Below are positions 19,318-28,970 of a DNA stretch of 64,000 nucleotides, one piece after another. The number at the start of each line of letters is the position of its first letter. Within the stretch, counting starts at the first letter, position 1. The stretch lies in contig JAJXWA010000001.1 of NCBI GenBank assembly GCA_021781795.1, positions 558,001 to 622,000 on the forward strand, read 5' to 3'. Source of the DNA: Acidobacteriota bacterium. Lineage in GTDB: Bacteria > Acidobacteriota > Terriglobia > Terriglobales > Acidobacteriaceae. The position numbers were made by a program, and so were the translations under genes. Under the pieces are notes generated by a model. That model saw only the letters and a program-made list of their open reading frames with translations, did no database searches and was not told the DNA's origin.

Positions 19318-20883
19318 TCAAGGTGCGGTCTGACTCTGGCACTGCTGGAGCGTCAGGGCTGCCGGATTGCCTGGATCGAGGACACTCGTCGGCAGATAGC
19401 AGGGCTGCCCGCCGCCCGGACGCCGGCTTGTGACGTTTGAATTCCCGCTGATGCCGTTCTGCGTCGTCACGCGCACGTCGATCGTGTTGCCTTGCAGAAG
19501 AATCGTACTGTCCACCACATCGAGATCTGTGCGGAGAATGGTGAGATAGGGGCTGTCCGGCGAGGCCACATAGACCTTGCCGTAGAGCGAGTTCATGGTG
19601 GATACAACCGTTCGCGGATGCCCCACGACCGTCACCGTCTTCTCCAGCGTGTGACTGCTGAGATTGACAACGGAGACGGTGCCGTCGCCGGTCCCATCGT
19701 TCTGGTTTGCAGTGTAGGCACGGCTGCCATCCGACAGAACCGTTACGCTGGCCGGATCCGGATTGGCGGTGTTTCCCACCTTGACCGTAAATGTGGTGCC
19801 AAATGTGGGACTGTCGTTGCCGTAGATGTCGAGGCTGACATCAATGATGCTGATCGTGCCGCCGTCATAGTCGGCAACCACGAGTTGATTAGTGGCCTGG
19901 TTGTACTCGGCATAGACCGGTCCCGCTGTCTGCGTCATTCCCGCCGTGCCGTTGGGCGGCGTGATTCCCGTCGCAGTTACTGCCGCGAGCGAAAGCGGCA
20001 GCGTCGGGTGGCAGGTCACCAACTGGCCGTTCTGATTGTTAAACGGAGTGCAGGAATCCAGCGCATTGGTTTGGCTGTTGATCACGGTAATCGTGTCACT
20101 GCCGCGATTGAGGACAAAGAAGCGCTGCTTGTCCGCGCTCTGCACGCCATACACCGGGCATTTTCCAAGCGGAATACGCGCCGAAATCGTGAAATTGGAC
20201 GGCTCGATTGCATCGGCTTCTCCCGTCTCCGTTACGGCGGAAGGAGCGATGTTGCAGGCTACGCCGAATGGAATGGCGTTCGCAGGAGCCGTGTTCACGT
20301 TGTTCTGGCTGATCGCGTAATTCCGCTGGCCAATCAGAACCGGGCCCGAAATTGCGATAGGCATCGCAGCAACCGGAACCGCCAGCTTGAAGGTCTCCGG
20401 AACGCTGTTCAGCACGTCCACCAGATTCCCCTGAAGGTCCGTAATCCAAAGCCCGGACGACGGAGAAAACATGCCGATGGGCTGAGCGGTGGTCGGCAGC
20501 GTACTGTAGGTCACGTTGCGCTGCTGCAACTGCGTCGATACAGGGAAGTTCGTCAGCGTGCCGTCGCTGTTGATGGTGTACCCCGTACTGCCGGATTCAT
20601 CGATCGTGAACGCCTGCGGGTTGGGGCCAATCGGAGCGGTCGCCATGATCGTGTCGCCCGAGTAGTCAATCACCGTCGCCACGCCGGGTGAAGTTGTCGA
20701 AGGCACCGATACGGCCACAGCGAGCGAACTAGGCTGCTGGGCAGGGCCGCTGGGATTGATGGGCGTAACCACGGGCCGGTATGTGTCTCCGCAACCGGCA
20801 AGAAAGGACATCGCCGCAATCGCTGCTGCGGCATGCACCCAAAGGGCACGCGGATATCCTGAAAACATAGGAAAAAGACTCAT
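19318..20883 (-). CDS. Secreted beta-propeller lipoprotein (YncE-like)
   Basis: 521 residues. Signal peptide with lipobox FLAGC (Cys31). The mature part is rich in repeated beta-strand modules such as DTITVINSQTNALD, GGTISIIDV, GTVSVVNLSSHT and GKVYVASPDSPYLTI, the repeat type of YncE/40-residue beta-propeller proteins. Such proteins are surface or periplasmic; binding partner unknown. The ATG has AGGAA 9 bases upstream. It diverges from the DUF92 gene. Confidence 0.8.
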   Translation of the reverse strand: MSLFPMFSGYPRALWVHAAAAIAAMSFLAGCGDTYRPVVTPINPSGPAQQPSSLAVAVSVPSTTSPGVATVIDYSGDTIMATAPIGPNPQAFTIDESGSTGYTINSDGTLTNFPVSTQLQQRNVTYSTLPTTAQPIGMFSPSSGLWITDLQGNLVDVLNSVPETFKLAVPVAAMPIAISGPVLIGQRNYAISQNNVNTAPANAIPFGVACNIAPSAVTETGEADAIEPSNFTISARIPLGKCPVYGVQSADKQRFFVLNRGSDTITVINSQTNALDSCTPFNNQNGQLVTCHPTLPLSLAAVTATGITPPNGTAGMTQTAGPVYAEYNQATNQLVVADYDGGTISIIDVSLDIYGNDSPTFGTTFTVKVGNTANPDPASVTVLSDGSRAYTANQNDGTGDGTVSVVNLSSHTLEKTVTVVGHPRTVVSTMNSLYGKVYVASPDSPYLTILRTDLDVVDSTILLQGNTIDVRVTTQNGISGNSNVTSRRPGGGQPCYLPTSVLDPGNPAALTLQQCQSQTAP

Positions 20884-21061
20884 TCAGTGGGTTCCTGCTT
20901 CCTCTGTGATTGTAAATCAGCAGACAGGCCGAAAACACTCCCCGGTAGCCCATCTGTCACTCGCGCCCGGACATCCGCGCGTGGGCAGATTCACCAACGC
21001 TGCGCACCGACCCGATCGAGGCAATCACCGCGTACTCCATCTTCCCGGTTAGGATGAGAAC

Positions 21062-21952
21062 GTGAACCCGGGAACTCTTAATTGGCAATCCAAACTCGTG
21101 CTTCTCCTTGTATTCCCGGTGGTGGGAGCCGAGTTGCTGCTGCAGTCCCTCTGGTGGCTGCACCAATATCCATCGATCGCTTTCTGGAATCTAGGCCTGA
21201 GTCTTCTGCTGGGGCTGGCAGCCTGGCAGTCGAAATCTGCTACTGTTCGAGGCGCTGTTGCGGGCGCGGTGTTGTGTGCCCTGCTCATGTTTGCAACCAC
21301 GTCCATCCCTTATGCGGCATGGAGAACCGATCTGACGCCCGTTCTCACCCTGCTGGTGCTGACCTCGCTTGCAACGCGCACAGGACGAAGCCAGAAGCAG
21401 CGGCTCGGCACAGCCGAAGACAAGCATGGCCGGCTCGCATCACAGGTCGCGGCCAATCTCGGCATGGCGGCTCTTGTGTGTAACGGCATGACGCTGGCCT
21501 GGATGATCGGCTTCGGGCCCATAGATTGGGTTGAGTGGAGGCAGTCGTTGATCTTTGCTCCTGGGCTGGCTGCACTGGCCGAGGCTGCCGCAGACACCGT
21601 CTCATCGGAGTTGGGCCAGCTCTGGCAGGGGCAACCGCGGCTGCTGACTACGCTGCAGCGCGTGCCTGCGGGGACCGATGGCGCCATCAGTCTGCCGGGC
21701 ACGCTTGCCGGGGTGATGGCCGCGCTCATCGTCTCCGCCGCTGGTGTATGGCCGCTGGGCGGCACAGCCACGCTTTTCTGGGTGAGTCTGCTGGGCGGAA
21801 TCTTCGGACTGTTCTTCGACAGCCTTCTCGGCGCAACCTTGGAGCGTTGGAACTGGCTCGGAAACGATGCAGTGAATTTCCTGTCGACTGGAGCTGCCGC
21901 GGCCGCAGCCTTTGCGCTGCTCGCCGCCCTCCTGCGCGTTCACGTTGGATAG
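21062..21952 (+). CDS. DUF92 / VTE6-like integral membrane protein
   Basis: 296 residues with about seven or eight membrane helices. Conserved polar motifs lie between them: AEAAADTVSSELGQ near 180, GTDGAISLPGTLAG near 205, FFDSLLGATLE near 250 and NDAVNFLST near 268. This is the DUF92 family, which includes plant VTE6 phytyl-phosphate kinase; the bacterial substrate is probably a polyprenyl phosphate but is unproven. GTG start with AGGATGAG upstream. Confidence 0.85.
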   Translation: MNPGTLNWQSKLVLLLVFPVVGAELLLQSLWWLHQYPSIAFWNLGLSLLLGLAAWQSKSATVRGAVAGAVLCALLMFATTSIPYAAWRTDLTPVLTLLVLTSLATRTGRSQKQRLGTAEDKHGRLASQVAANLGMAALVCNGMTLAWMIGFGPIDWVEWRQSLIFAPGLAALAEAAADTVSSELGQLWQGQPRLLTTLQRVPAGTDGAISLPGTLAGVMAALIVSAAGVWPLGGTATLFWVSLLGGIFGLFFDSLLGATLERWNWLGNDAVNFLSTGAAAAAAFALLAALLRVHVG

Positions 21953-21970
21953 TGCGTCAGCGACTGCGAC

Positions 21971-22588
21971 TCACTCAAGATGCAGCCGCCACGCGGTGTA
22001 GCCAAGGATCTCGTGAAAGGACGCGTCCAGCGCCGATGGAGGCGCAAGAGTGGGAACGCGCGCCCTCGGCGAGGTGTATACGCTGAGCCCGGAGGCGCGG
22101 CAAATCGCCTGGATCCGGAAGAGATGAAGGGGATCGCTGACGACTATCAGCGATTGAAGGCTGTTGGCGCGTGCAATTGCCGCCAGCCGCTGAACAGACT
22201 CCGCGGTGCTTCGACTGTGCGTCTCCGCAATGATGGCGCCTTCGGGCACTCCTTGCCCCATCAGGTACTCGCGTCCCACGCCACCCTCTGAATACTCGTC
22301 GCCGCCATCTCCGCCCAGAGTAATCACAAGTGGCGCATACCCGCCTCGATAGAGCGCCAAGGCGTGGTCCAGGCGCGCGCGATACACCGGCGAGGGCCTG
22401 CCGTCGTACTCCGCCGCGCCGAACACAACGATTGCGTTGGCAGGCCTGGCCTGATCCTGGGAAGCGTATCGCTGAATCTGGAGATCGACCCACGCGCACC
22501 AGCCGCCTGCGCCGAGCAGCAGAAGCACCGTGAGCGCAACGACCATGCGTGCTGTGCGATGGCGGTCCGAGCTGTGCTTCTGGAACAT
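21971..22588 (-). CDS. YdcF/ElyC family (DUF218) membrane-anchored protein
   Basis: 205 residues: one N-terminal membrane helix (15-33) and a DUF218 domain with the strands ANAIVVFGAAEY, PLVITLGGDGGDE, ETHSRSTAESVQR and LIVVSDPLHLFR. The S-RSTAES pattern is the family hallmark. Members such as ElyC and SanA influence cell-envelope integrity; the biochemical activity is not established. It is nine bases downstream of the tsaC-like gene and probably cotranscribed with it. Confidence 0.83.
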   Translation of the reverse strand: MFQKHSSDRHRTARMVVALTVLLLLGAGGWCAWVDLQIQRYASQDQARPANAIVVFGAAEYDGRPSPVYRARLDHALALYRGGYAPLVITLGGDGGDEYSEGGVGREYLMGQGVPEGAIIAETHSRSTAESVQRLAAIARANSLQSLIVVSDPLHLFRIQAICRASGLSVYTSPRARVPTLAPPSALDASFHEILGYTAWRLHLE

Positions 22589-22597
22589 GGCACTAGC

Positions 22598-23281
22598 TTA
22601 ACGCTGCAGAGCCATGACGATTTCGTGTGTAGGGATTGCACCCTCGCGCAGAATCTCCCAGCGGCCGCCGCCTAGGCTCAAATCCACGATTGTGGTGGGC
22701 AGTGAACGCCCCGTGGGTCCGCCGTCGATAATCAGCGGAACGCGATCCCCGAGTTGGTCGCGCACGCAGGCCGCATGGGTACACTCTGATGCGCCCTGGA
22801 GATTGGCCGAGGTGGCAGTAATCGGCAGTCCAAACTTCTCCACCACGGCGCGAGGAATCGCAGCATCGGGAACGCGCAGCGCCACGTTGCCAGTATTGGC
22901 CGTCGAGCGCAGCGGCAGCTTGCTGCTGGCGCGCACGATAATCGTCAGCGGCCCCGGCCAGAAGCGATCGGCCAGTTTATCGAGCATCGCGTCCGCATCG
23001 CGCACCAGCGTGTACGCCTGAGCGAGGCTTGCAATCAGCAGAGACAGCGGTTTGTGCTTCTGGCGCGTCTTGATCTGGTAGATTCGCTCCACTGCCCGCA
23101 GGTTCACCGGATCGACAGCCAGGCCATAAAACGTGTCGGTGGGCAGGGCAACAACGTCGCCCATCTGCAGACAGGAGACAATGTAGTCAATCCGGTCCGG
23201 CTGGGGTTCATCGGGATGGACGCGCAAAATCTCTGCGGACAAGAAGGCTAACCTCGGTTCCCCGAATTGCTGACGCCACAA
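22598..23281 (-). CDS. tsaC: Threonylcarbamoyl-AMP synthase (Sua5/YrdC/TsaC family)
   Basis: 227 residues with the family motifs: a GDVVALPTDTFYGLAVDP strand, KTRQKHKPLS (nucleotide and bicarbonate site), WPGPLTIIV, and STSANL-type TATSANLQGA. The enzyme makes threonylcarbamoyl-AMP, the first step of the t6A37 tRNA modification. The start is uncertain: TTG 23281 is the longest, and an internal TTG at 23242 is also possible; neither has a strong Shine-Dalgarno. It is followed by the ydcF-like gene. Confidence 0.9.
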   Translation of the reverse strand: MWRQQFGEPRLAFLSAEILRVHPDEPQPDRIDYIVSCLQMGDVVALPTDTFYGLAVDPVNLRAVERIYQIKTRQKHKPLSLLIASLAQAYTLVRDADAMLDKLADRFWPGPLTIIVRASSKLPLRSTANTGNVALRVPDAAIPRAVVEKFGLPITATSANLQGASECTHAACVRDQLGDRVPLIIDGGPTGRSLPTTIVDLSLGGGRWEILREGAIPTHEIVMALQR

Positions 23282-23395
23282 AGACGGAAACTATCACAGC
23301 ACCATCCGTGGTGCAAGTGACGCTCAAGCCGATATGCGCCCAAGCACGAAGTCAAGAGCATAGAATCGGCTAGGAGACTGTGACAACTAACGCAG

Positions 23396-24232
23396 ATGCC
23401 TGTTCGCATTGTACAGAGTCAACAGAACGAGCGGCTGAAAGAGCTGCGCCGCGCACTCCGGCAGGACGGCAGCGGGCGCTCCGGCATGATCGCAATCGAG
23501 GGGCCGAATCTGTTGAGTGAAGCGCAGCGGGCCGGGTTGTTCCTGGCGCAAGTCTTCGTGTCCCAGGAGTCTGCGAACATCCTGGACCAGCTATCCTTCC
23601 CTGCGGAGACGGATGTGCTGCTTTTGCCGCGCACGCTGCTATGCAGTGCGCTGGCCACCGAGACCCCCCAACCTTTAGCAGCGCTCGTCAAGCCGCCATC
23701 CTGGACCTGGAATGACCTGATCCATCCTGCCGCATCTCCCGCGGCCCTTCTCGTCGTGCTCTGTGGGTTGCAGGATCCCGGCAATCTCGGAACCATTTTG
23801 CGCTCGGCGGAGGCCTTTGGTGCGACCGGCGTCGTGAGCCTGCCGGGCACCGTGAGCGCATGGAACCCAAAGGCTGTTCGTGGTTCGGCAGGAAGCATCT
23901 TCCGAGTGCCGTTCCTTCGTGCTGGTCTGGAGGAATGCTTCACGAGGCTGGCAGAGGCCGGCGTGCAGATGTGGGCTACAGCCGCGCGTGACGCCTCGCC
24001 GGTGGCGGAAGTGGCGCTGACGGGACCGGTCGCATTGTTGATCGGCAACGAAGGCAACGGCGTCCCGGCGGACGTCGCGGCAAAGGCTCATGGATCTCTC
24101 ACCATTCCCTGCCCCGGCCCGGTCGAGAGCCTGAATGCCGCGGTAGCGGCGAGCGTTCTGTTGTATGAAGCCTCACGGCAGCGAAGCGCATCGGCTCGGC
24201 CCCAGTCCAAACGGAGCAGGAGCGACCGATGA
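23396..24232 (+). CDS. TrmH/SpoU-family RNA 2'-O-ribose methyltransferase
   Basis: 278 residues: an N-terminal substrate-binding domain opening with IVQSQQNERLKELRRA, then a SPOUT knot with the three family motifs: QDPGNLGTILRSAEAFG (motif 1), LLIGNEGNGVP (motif 2) and IPCPGPVESLNAAVA (motif 3). It methylates a ribose in rRNA or tRNA; the exact target cannot be told from sequence. The stop overlaps the rarA start (ATGA), indicating coupling. Confidence 0.9.
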   Translation: MPVRIVQSQQNERLKELRRALRQDGSGRSGMIAIEGPNLLSEAQRAGLFLAQVFVSQESANILDQLSFPAETDVLLLPRTLLCSALATETPQPLAALVKPPSWTWNDLIHPAASPAALLVVLCGLQDPGNLGTILRSAEAFGATGVVSLPGTVSAWNPKAVRGSAGSIFRVPFLRAGLEECFTRLAEAGVQMWATAARDASPVAEVALTGPVALLIGNEGNGVPADVAAKAHGSLTIPCPGPVESLNAAVAASVLLYEASRQRSASARPQSKRSRSDR

Positions 24233-25566
24233 GCTTATTCGATGGCGAACCCGAAGGTCCAAAGGGCAGGCTGCTGACCGCGCCTCTGGCCGAGCGGATG
24301 CGTCCGCTCACGATTGACGAGTACAGCGGCCAGGAGCATCTCCTTGGGCCGGGCAAGCCGCTTCGTGTCCAGATTGAGCGCGATGATCCGCAGTCGATGA
24401 TTTTCTGGGGACCGCCCGGAGTCGGCAAAACTACCCTTGCCAAAATCATCGCTGAGACCACACGGGCCAGCTTCATCGAATTCTCAGCCGTCCTGAGTGG
24501 AATCAAAGAAATCAAGCAGGTGATGGCCGCCGCAGCGCAGGCCGCGGAGTTGCACTCGCGCACGATTCTCTTCGTCGATGAGATTCACCGCTTCAACAAG
24601 GCACAGCAGGATGCATTTCTTCCCTATGTGGAGCGCGGCACAATCCGACTTATTGGAGCAACCACCGAGAATCCGTCGTTTGAGATTATCTCTGCCCTGC
24701 TGTCGCGCTGCCGCGTCTACGTCCTCAAGCCCTTGAGCGAAGAACGAATCGCCGCGCTGCTCCGGCGCGCCGTGGAAGACCGCGAGCGGGGACTGGGCAT
24801 GCTGGAACTCACGGCTGACGACGAGGCTCTCGCTCTCATCGCCAGCTACTCCAGCGGCGATTGCCGTAGCGCCTACAACACGCTGGAGGTTGCGGCGCAG
24901 TTGGCGCAGGAGGGCAACAAACTCATCGACAGGTCCATCGCAACAGAGGCTATCCAGCAGCGTGTTCTTGTGTATGACAAGGGTGGCGAGGAACACTACA
25001 ACCTGATCTCGGCGCTGCATAAGAGCGTGCGAAACTCAGACCCCGACGCCGCGCTCTACTGGCTGGCGCGGATGTTCGCAGCCGGAGAGGATCCGCTGTA
25101 TCTGGTGCGGCGCGTGGTGCGCATGGCGGTCGAGGATATCGGCCTGGCAGCACCCGAGGCACTCAACTTGTGCCTCTCCGCAAAAGAAGCACTTGAATTT
25201 CTGGGCTCGCCGGAAGGCGACCTCGCGCTCGCAGAGGCCGTGGTCTATCTCGCTCTTGCGCCCAAATCCAACTCCGTCTACGTGGCCTATGGCGCGGCGC
25301 AGCAGGAAGTGGAGCACACCCGACAGGAGCCCGTCCCGCTGCACCTGCGCAACGCGCCCACCCGGCTCATGAAGGAACTCGATTACGGCAAAGGTTATCG
25401 GTACGCGCATGATGAAAAAGATCGCGTCGCCGACATGGATTGCCTTCCGGATTCGCTGCGCGGACGGCGCTACTACCAGCCCACGCAGGAGGGCCGCGAA
25501 AAGCTTCTGGCTCAGCGGATGGAGGAGATTCGCAGTCTCAAGGCTGGAAAAAGGCAGAAGAAATGA
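24229..25566 (+). CDS. rarA: Replication-associated recombination protein RarA (MgsA)
   Basis: 445 residues of the clamp-loader AAA+ type. Walker A GPPGVGKTT (61-69), Walker B ILFVDEIHRFNKAQQ (Asp117), sensor ATTENPSF and the arginine-finger loop SRCRVY are present, with the C-terminal MgsA domain containing ALYWLARMFAAGEDP. RarA tetramers act at stalled forks and gaps. AGGAG lies 6 bases before the ATG. The 3' end overlaps the convergent damaged glycosyltransferase gene by 29 bases. Confidence 0.95.
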   Translation: MSLFDGEPEGPKGRLLTAPLAERMRPLTIDEYSGQEHLLGPGKPLRVQIERDDPQSMIFWGPPGVGKTTLAKIIAETTRASFIEFSAVLSGIKEIKQVMAAAAQAAELHSRTILFVDEIHRFNKAQQDAFLPYVERGTIRLIGATTENPSFEIISALLSRCRVYVLKPLSEERIAALLRRAVEDRERGLGMLELTADDEALALIASYSSGDCRSAYNTLEVAAQLAQEGNKLIDRSIATEAIQQRVLVYDKGGEEHYNLISALHKSVRNSDPDAALYWLARMFAAGEDPLYLVRRVVRMAVEDIGLAAPEALNLCLSAKEALEFLGSPEGDLALAEAVVYLALAPKSNSVYVAYGAAQQEVEHTRQEPVPLHLRNAPTRLMKELDYGKGYRYAHDEKDRVADMDCLPDSLRGRRYYQPTQEGREKLLAQRMEEIRSLKAGKRQKK

Positions 25567-26620
25567 AGCGACTGCACACGATCATTCCACCGCGCTCTTC
25601 CGGATTGTCTACGGCGAGAAAGCGCCCCAGCGCCTTCTCGCCGCAGACTGTCTCCCAATACAGCAGCGACTGCTTCTGCATCGCATCTAACCGCGATTCA
25701 TCGGCAAGCAGTGGCAGCAGGAAATCCTCGAGCGCATCCCAGCTCTCGAGCTGAATGACCGGCGCGTTGCGGTAATACCATTCGTCCGGAAGCAGATTCG
25801 TGATGACTGCGCAGCCGCTCTTGAGCCCTTCAAAGAACCGCCAGGTATCGGCCACCGAACCACGCGGCGCGAGACAGACGCGCGTATCTATTAACCGTTC
25901 GGAGTAAGCATCCATGTCCGCCAAATCGCCCGTGCCTTTGTCTGTATGCACTTTGACAGATTGCGCCGGAGCGAGTTCCGGGTGCTTCTGTTCAAATTTC
26001 TCCACGGCGCGAACAGGCGACTCGCGCGCCAGGATCTTCGGAGTGCTAAGGAATCGGCGGTAGCCGGAAGTCGAGCCCAATGCAATTCCACCCGAGAAGA
26101 AATAATTCCTCGTGCGCTCCCGCATCGGCTTCATTGGCACATCCATTAGGGACGCAGATCCCCAAGGGAGATGTACGATCCGCGCTTTGGCGTGGACCGG
26201 AGCCGGCCACGACCGCGGCGGAAAGAGGATGCGCATCTGGCTGAGCAGATGCCGCGTCCAGTTGCGCATATACTTCACGATGAGCAAAACCTTGAGCCAC
26301 GGAATTGGGAACCAGTCGCGCACGCCGAGAAACGGATACCGGCTCATGACGCGCGCAACCAACCGCACGTGCCGCGCATATCGCGGAATCATTCCCCACT
26401 CTTCCCCGATGAGTATCGCAACGACGTGCGGTCCGTACTCCGGCAGGCACTCCCTGTTCCAGGTCAGTTAACAGTGCAAATCTTCTTGGCCTAGGTGTTC
26501 TTCCATTTCTTCAAGAGCTTTGCCGAAGTATGGGCAGTCACGCGGAAGCTCTGGGCCGGGGTGGGCTGAGTCCCATGTGCGCGGCGCTGCGTTTGGCTCC
26601 ACAATGAAGTGGCGAATCAC
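25538..26620 (-). pseudogene. Exostosin-like (GT47-type) glycosyltransferase interrupted by an in-frame TAA
   Basis: The reading frame from about GTG 26620 (AGGAG 12 bases upstream) to 25538 encodes some 360 codons, with TAA at 26470-26468 (about codon 51). Both sides look coding and in the same frame: CPYFGKALEEMEEHLGQEDL just before, and TWNRECLPEYGPHVVAILIG just after. The C-terminal half has the exostosin-like DTRVCLAPRG and WRFFEGLKSGCAVI motifs. A single base (TAC/TAT to TAA, giving Tyr) would restore the gene. Without readthrough, no ATG, GTG or TTG re-start occurs before Met26392. It is downstream of dsbD on the same strand. The exact start is uncertain; the domain assignment is moderate. 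Confidence 0.7.
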
Positions 26621-26708
26621 TTGAGTGATGAACTCCTGTTGTGGTGAACCGGCGAACCAATCGAAGAGCAGACAGTTAGACGCAGCCGAAGTATGGCATC
26701 GGGCGTGT

Positions 26709-28931
26709 TCAGTTCCCGCCAGCCAGCCCGCTCTGCGCAACTCCCGAGAGGGCATCCAGCACAGTGCCCGGCGTGAGCACCTGCGGCAGTATGGCGGGGC
26801 TGCTCTGCCCCGGTGCATACAGCACGTAGGCGGGCACACCATCCCGCCCGAGAGCCGTGAGCGCCTCGGTAATCGCCTCATCGTGCCGGGTCCAGTCGGC
26901 GCGCAGCAGAGCGACATGGTGCTGCGCGAAGGCTTGTTGCACCTCGGGCTGATCCAGTGCAATCCGCTCATTGACCTGGCAACTCAGGCACCAGCTTGCC
27001 GTGAAATCGACGAAGACCGGACGCCCCTGCGCCTGATACTGCCGAACCGCATCCGCCGACCACGGCTGCCATCGATTGCTGCTCTGAGCCTGTGGCGAGG
27101 GCGTGGATTCGCTAGTCAGCTTCTGCGGCGCATAGAAAGAAGCCATCACCACGACAAGCAGCAGGGCCAACGCCACCATGCCTGCCCATCGCTTTCCCTG
27201 CCAGCGCCCCAAAAACCAGCCCGCAATTGCCAGCAGCAGAAAGCAGGACAGAAGCGCTGCGAGCAGGGCGGTGCCATAGGCCTGCGCCAGCACCCACGCC
27301 AGCCAGATGACGAATGCGAATATCGGTACCGCGGTCGCCTGCTTCAGTATGTCCATCCACACGCCGGGGCGCGGAAGCCAACGCGTCCAGGCAGGCTGCA
27401 TCGTAAGCGCAACATACGGGGCAGCCAGGCCCAGCGCAAGCGCCGTAAAGACGGCGAATGTGACTGCGGCGGGCTGAGCAAGCGCATAGCCGATGGCCGC
27501 CGCCATAAACGGACCCGTGCACGGCGTGGCGACAATCACCGCCAGTACGCCCGTGAAAAAGCTGCCCGCATAGCCCTGCTTTGCTGCCAGCGATCCGCCT
27601 GCGCTGGTGAGCGAGAGCCCCAGTTCAAACTGTCCAGCAAGCGAGAGCCCGAGAAAGAACAGCAGCGCGGCCATCAATTCAAGAAACACTGGCGACTGAA
27701 ACTGAAATCCCCAACCGAGCACGGCCCCCGCCGAGCGCAGGCTGAGCAGCACGGCGACCAGTACCCAGAACGACAGCACAATCCCCGCCGTGTATACCAT
27801 CCCGTGGCGGCGCAGCGTGCGACGTTCCTCGTTGCAAGAGCGAACCAGCGCAAGCCCCTTCAGGAAAAGGACCGGGAAGACGCACGGCATCAGGTTGAGC
27901 AGGATTCCGCCGAGAATGGCGAGGAGCACAACGCTCCACAACGCGTGGTCTGCGGAGGGCGCAGGCCCGGCTGTACCGGATGGGGTGGCCGAGCTCACTG
28001 CAGCCATCGCCTTGCGCAGCATCGCAGCATCCACAGAACCGGGCTTGGCTGCAACCACATACGCCCTGTCGCCGGATAGCTCCAGCACGCCTTTCAGCGC
28101 CATCGGATTCGCTGTAAGACCGGCATCCTTCTTGAGCAGTAACAGTGCGCCGACGGAGGTGGGCGTCACTGATTGCGGCGCCGGGTTGTCCAGAACGCCC
28201 TGGTCCGATGAGAAGAAAGTCGCCTCGGTCTCCCGTTTCCCAGTCGTAATCTGAAGAGCAAACCCCTGACCCGCAGGGGCAAATACAGCCTGATCCGTCG
28301 CCGGAAGCGGCTTCGGCAATCGTGCCGCGTAACGGCCGTAGAGCGCGGCATCAGGACCTGTATCGCTTGACGCCTGACTCGTGATCGTACGCGCAATCTC
28401 CAACTCTGCCTTGCCGGGGATGCAGGTGGCGCGACAGACGAGCCAATCCACTTTGGCGTGAAGCGTGGCCGGCCCCATCCTTGCATTCTTCGCCACGTCA
28501 ATCTGGAACGGGAAAAGAACCTCGTCTTCGTAGCCAAAGTCCATCAGCGGGCCCAGCGGCAGGCGCCGCGGCGCGGGAAACTGCATCGGTCCCGCCGTCA
28601 CTCCGCCTGGGAGCGTCCAATGCAGATGCGGCGGCTCGCCCGCATCCCCCGCATTTTGCCAATAGATGTGCCAGCCTTCTTCGAGCTTGAAGTACAGTCC
28701 CGCCTCTGCCGACTTTCCGGGCGTTAACGCAGGGGGCACGACGACCAACCGGACATGTACATGCGGCGCATCGGCAGAGTCCGACGCTGCGCAGGCAGGC
28801 AGGGCAAAAGCGGCCCATAGCAGGCCAATGGCGAGAAAGAGGCGGAGAGAACGGCGCAGGATACACATACAAGGTCTCTTCTTCGATGCGGCTGTGAGGG
28901 GAGGCGTTACAAAAAGCCCATCATTGTTCAT
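26709..28931 (-). CDS. dsbD: Thiol:disulfide interchange protein DsbD
   Basis: 740 residues. The signal sequence region (to about ALPACA, residue 47) is followed by an N-terminal beta-sandwich sensor domain with the Cys pair in WLVCRATCIPG, a central eight-helix membrane domain with LMPCVFPVLFLKGL and ATPCTGPFMAA cysteines, and a C-terminal thioredoxin domain with SWCLSC. DsbD moves electrons from cytoplasmic thioredoxin to periplasmic proteins. ATG 28931 has GGAGGAG about 8 bases upstream; the frame continues to 28970, and an internal ATG at 28868 would give a more usual signal peptide. It follows the CoA-binding protein gene. Confidence 0.92.
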   Translation of the reverse strand: MNNDGLFVTPPLTAASKKRPCMCILRRSLRLFLAIGLLWAAFALPACAASDSADAPHVHVRLVVVPPALTPGKSAEAGLYFKLEEGWHIYWQNAGDAGEPPHLHWTLPGGVTAGPMQFPAPRRLPLGPLMDFGYEDEVLFPFQIDVAKNARMGPATLHAKVDWLVCRATCIPGKAELEIARTITSQASSDTGPDAALYGRYAARLPKPLPATDQAVFAPAGQGFALQITTGKRETEATFFSSDQGVLDNPAPQSVTPTSVGALLLLKKDAGLTANPMALKGVLELSGDRAYVVAAKPGSVDAAMLRKAMAAVSSATPSGTAGPAPSADHALWSVVLLAILGGILLNLMPCVFPVLFLKGLALVRSCNEERRTLRRHGMVYTAGIVLSFWVLVAVLLSLRSAGAVLGWGFQFQSPVFLELMAALLFFLGLSLAGQFELGLSLTSAGGSLAAKQGYAGSFFTGVLAVIVATPCTGPFMAAAIGYALAQPAAVTFAVFTALALGLAAPYVALTMQPAWTRWLPRPGVWMDILKQATAVPIFAFVIWLAWVLAQAYGTALLAALLSCFLLLAIAGWFLGRWQGKRWAGMVALALLLVVVMASFYAPQKLTSESTPSPQAQSSNRWQPWSADAVRQYQAQGRPVFVDFTASWCLSCQVNERIALDQPEVQQAFAQHHVALLRADWTRHDEAITEALTALGRDGVPAYVLYAPGQSSPAILPQVLTPGTVLDALSGVAQSGLAGGN

Positions 28932-28970
28932 CAAGGTGCTCCTCCCGCTCGCTGTCCGGTTCAATCTCAC

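Noticed and set aside
26625-28079. Long plus-strand open frame opposite dsbD
   Set aside because: Arg/Gln/His-rich antisense shadow of DsbD with no domain pattern.
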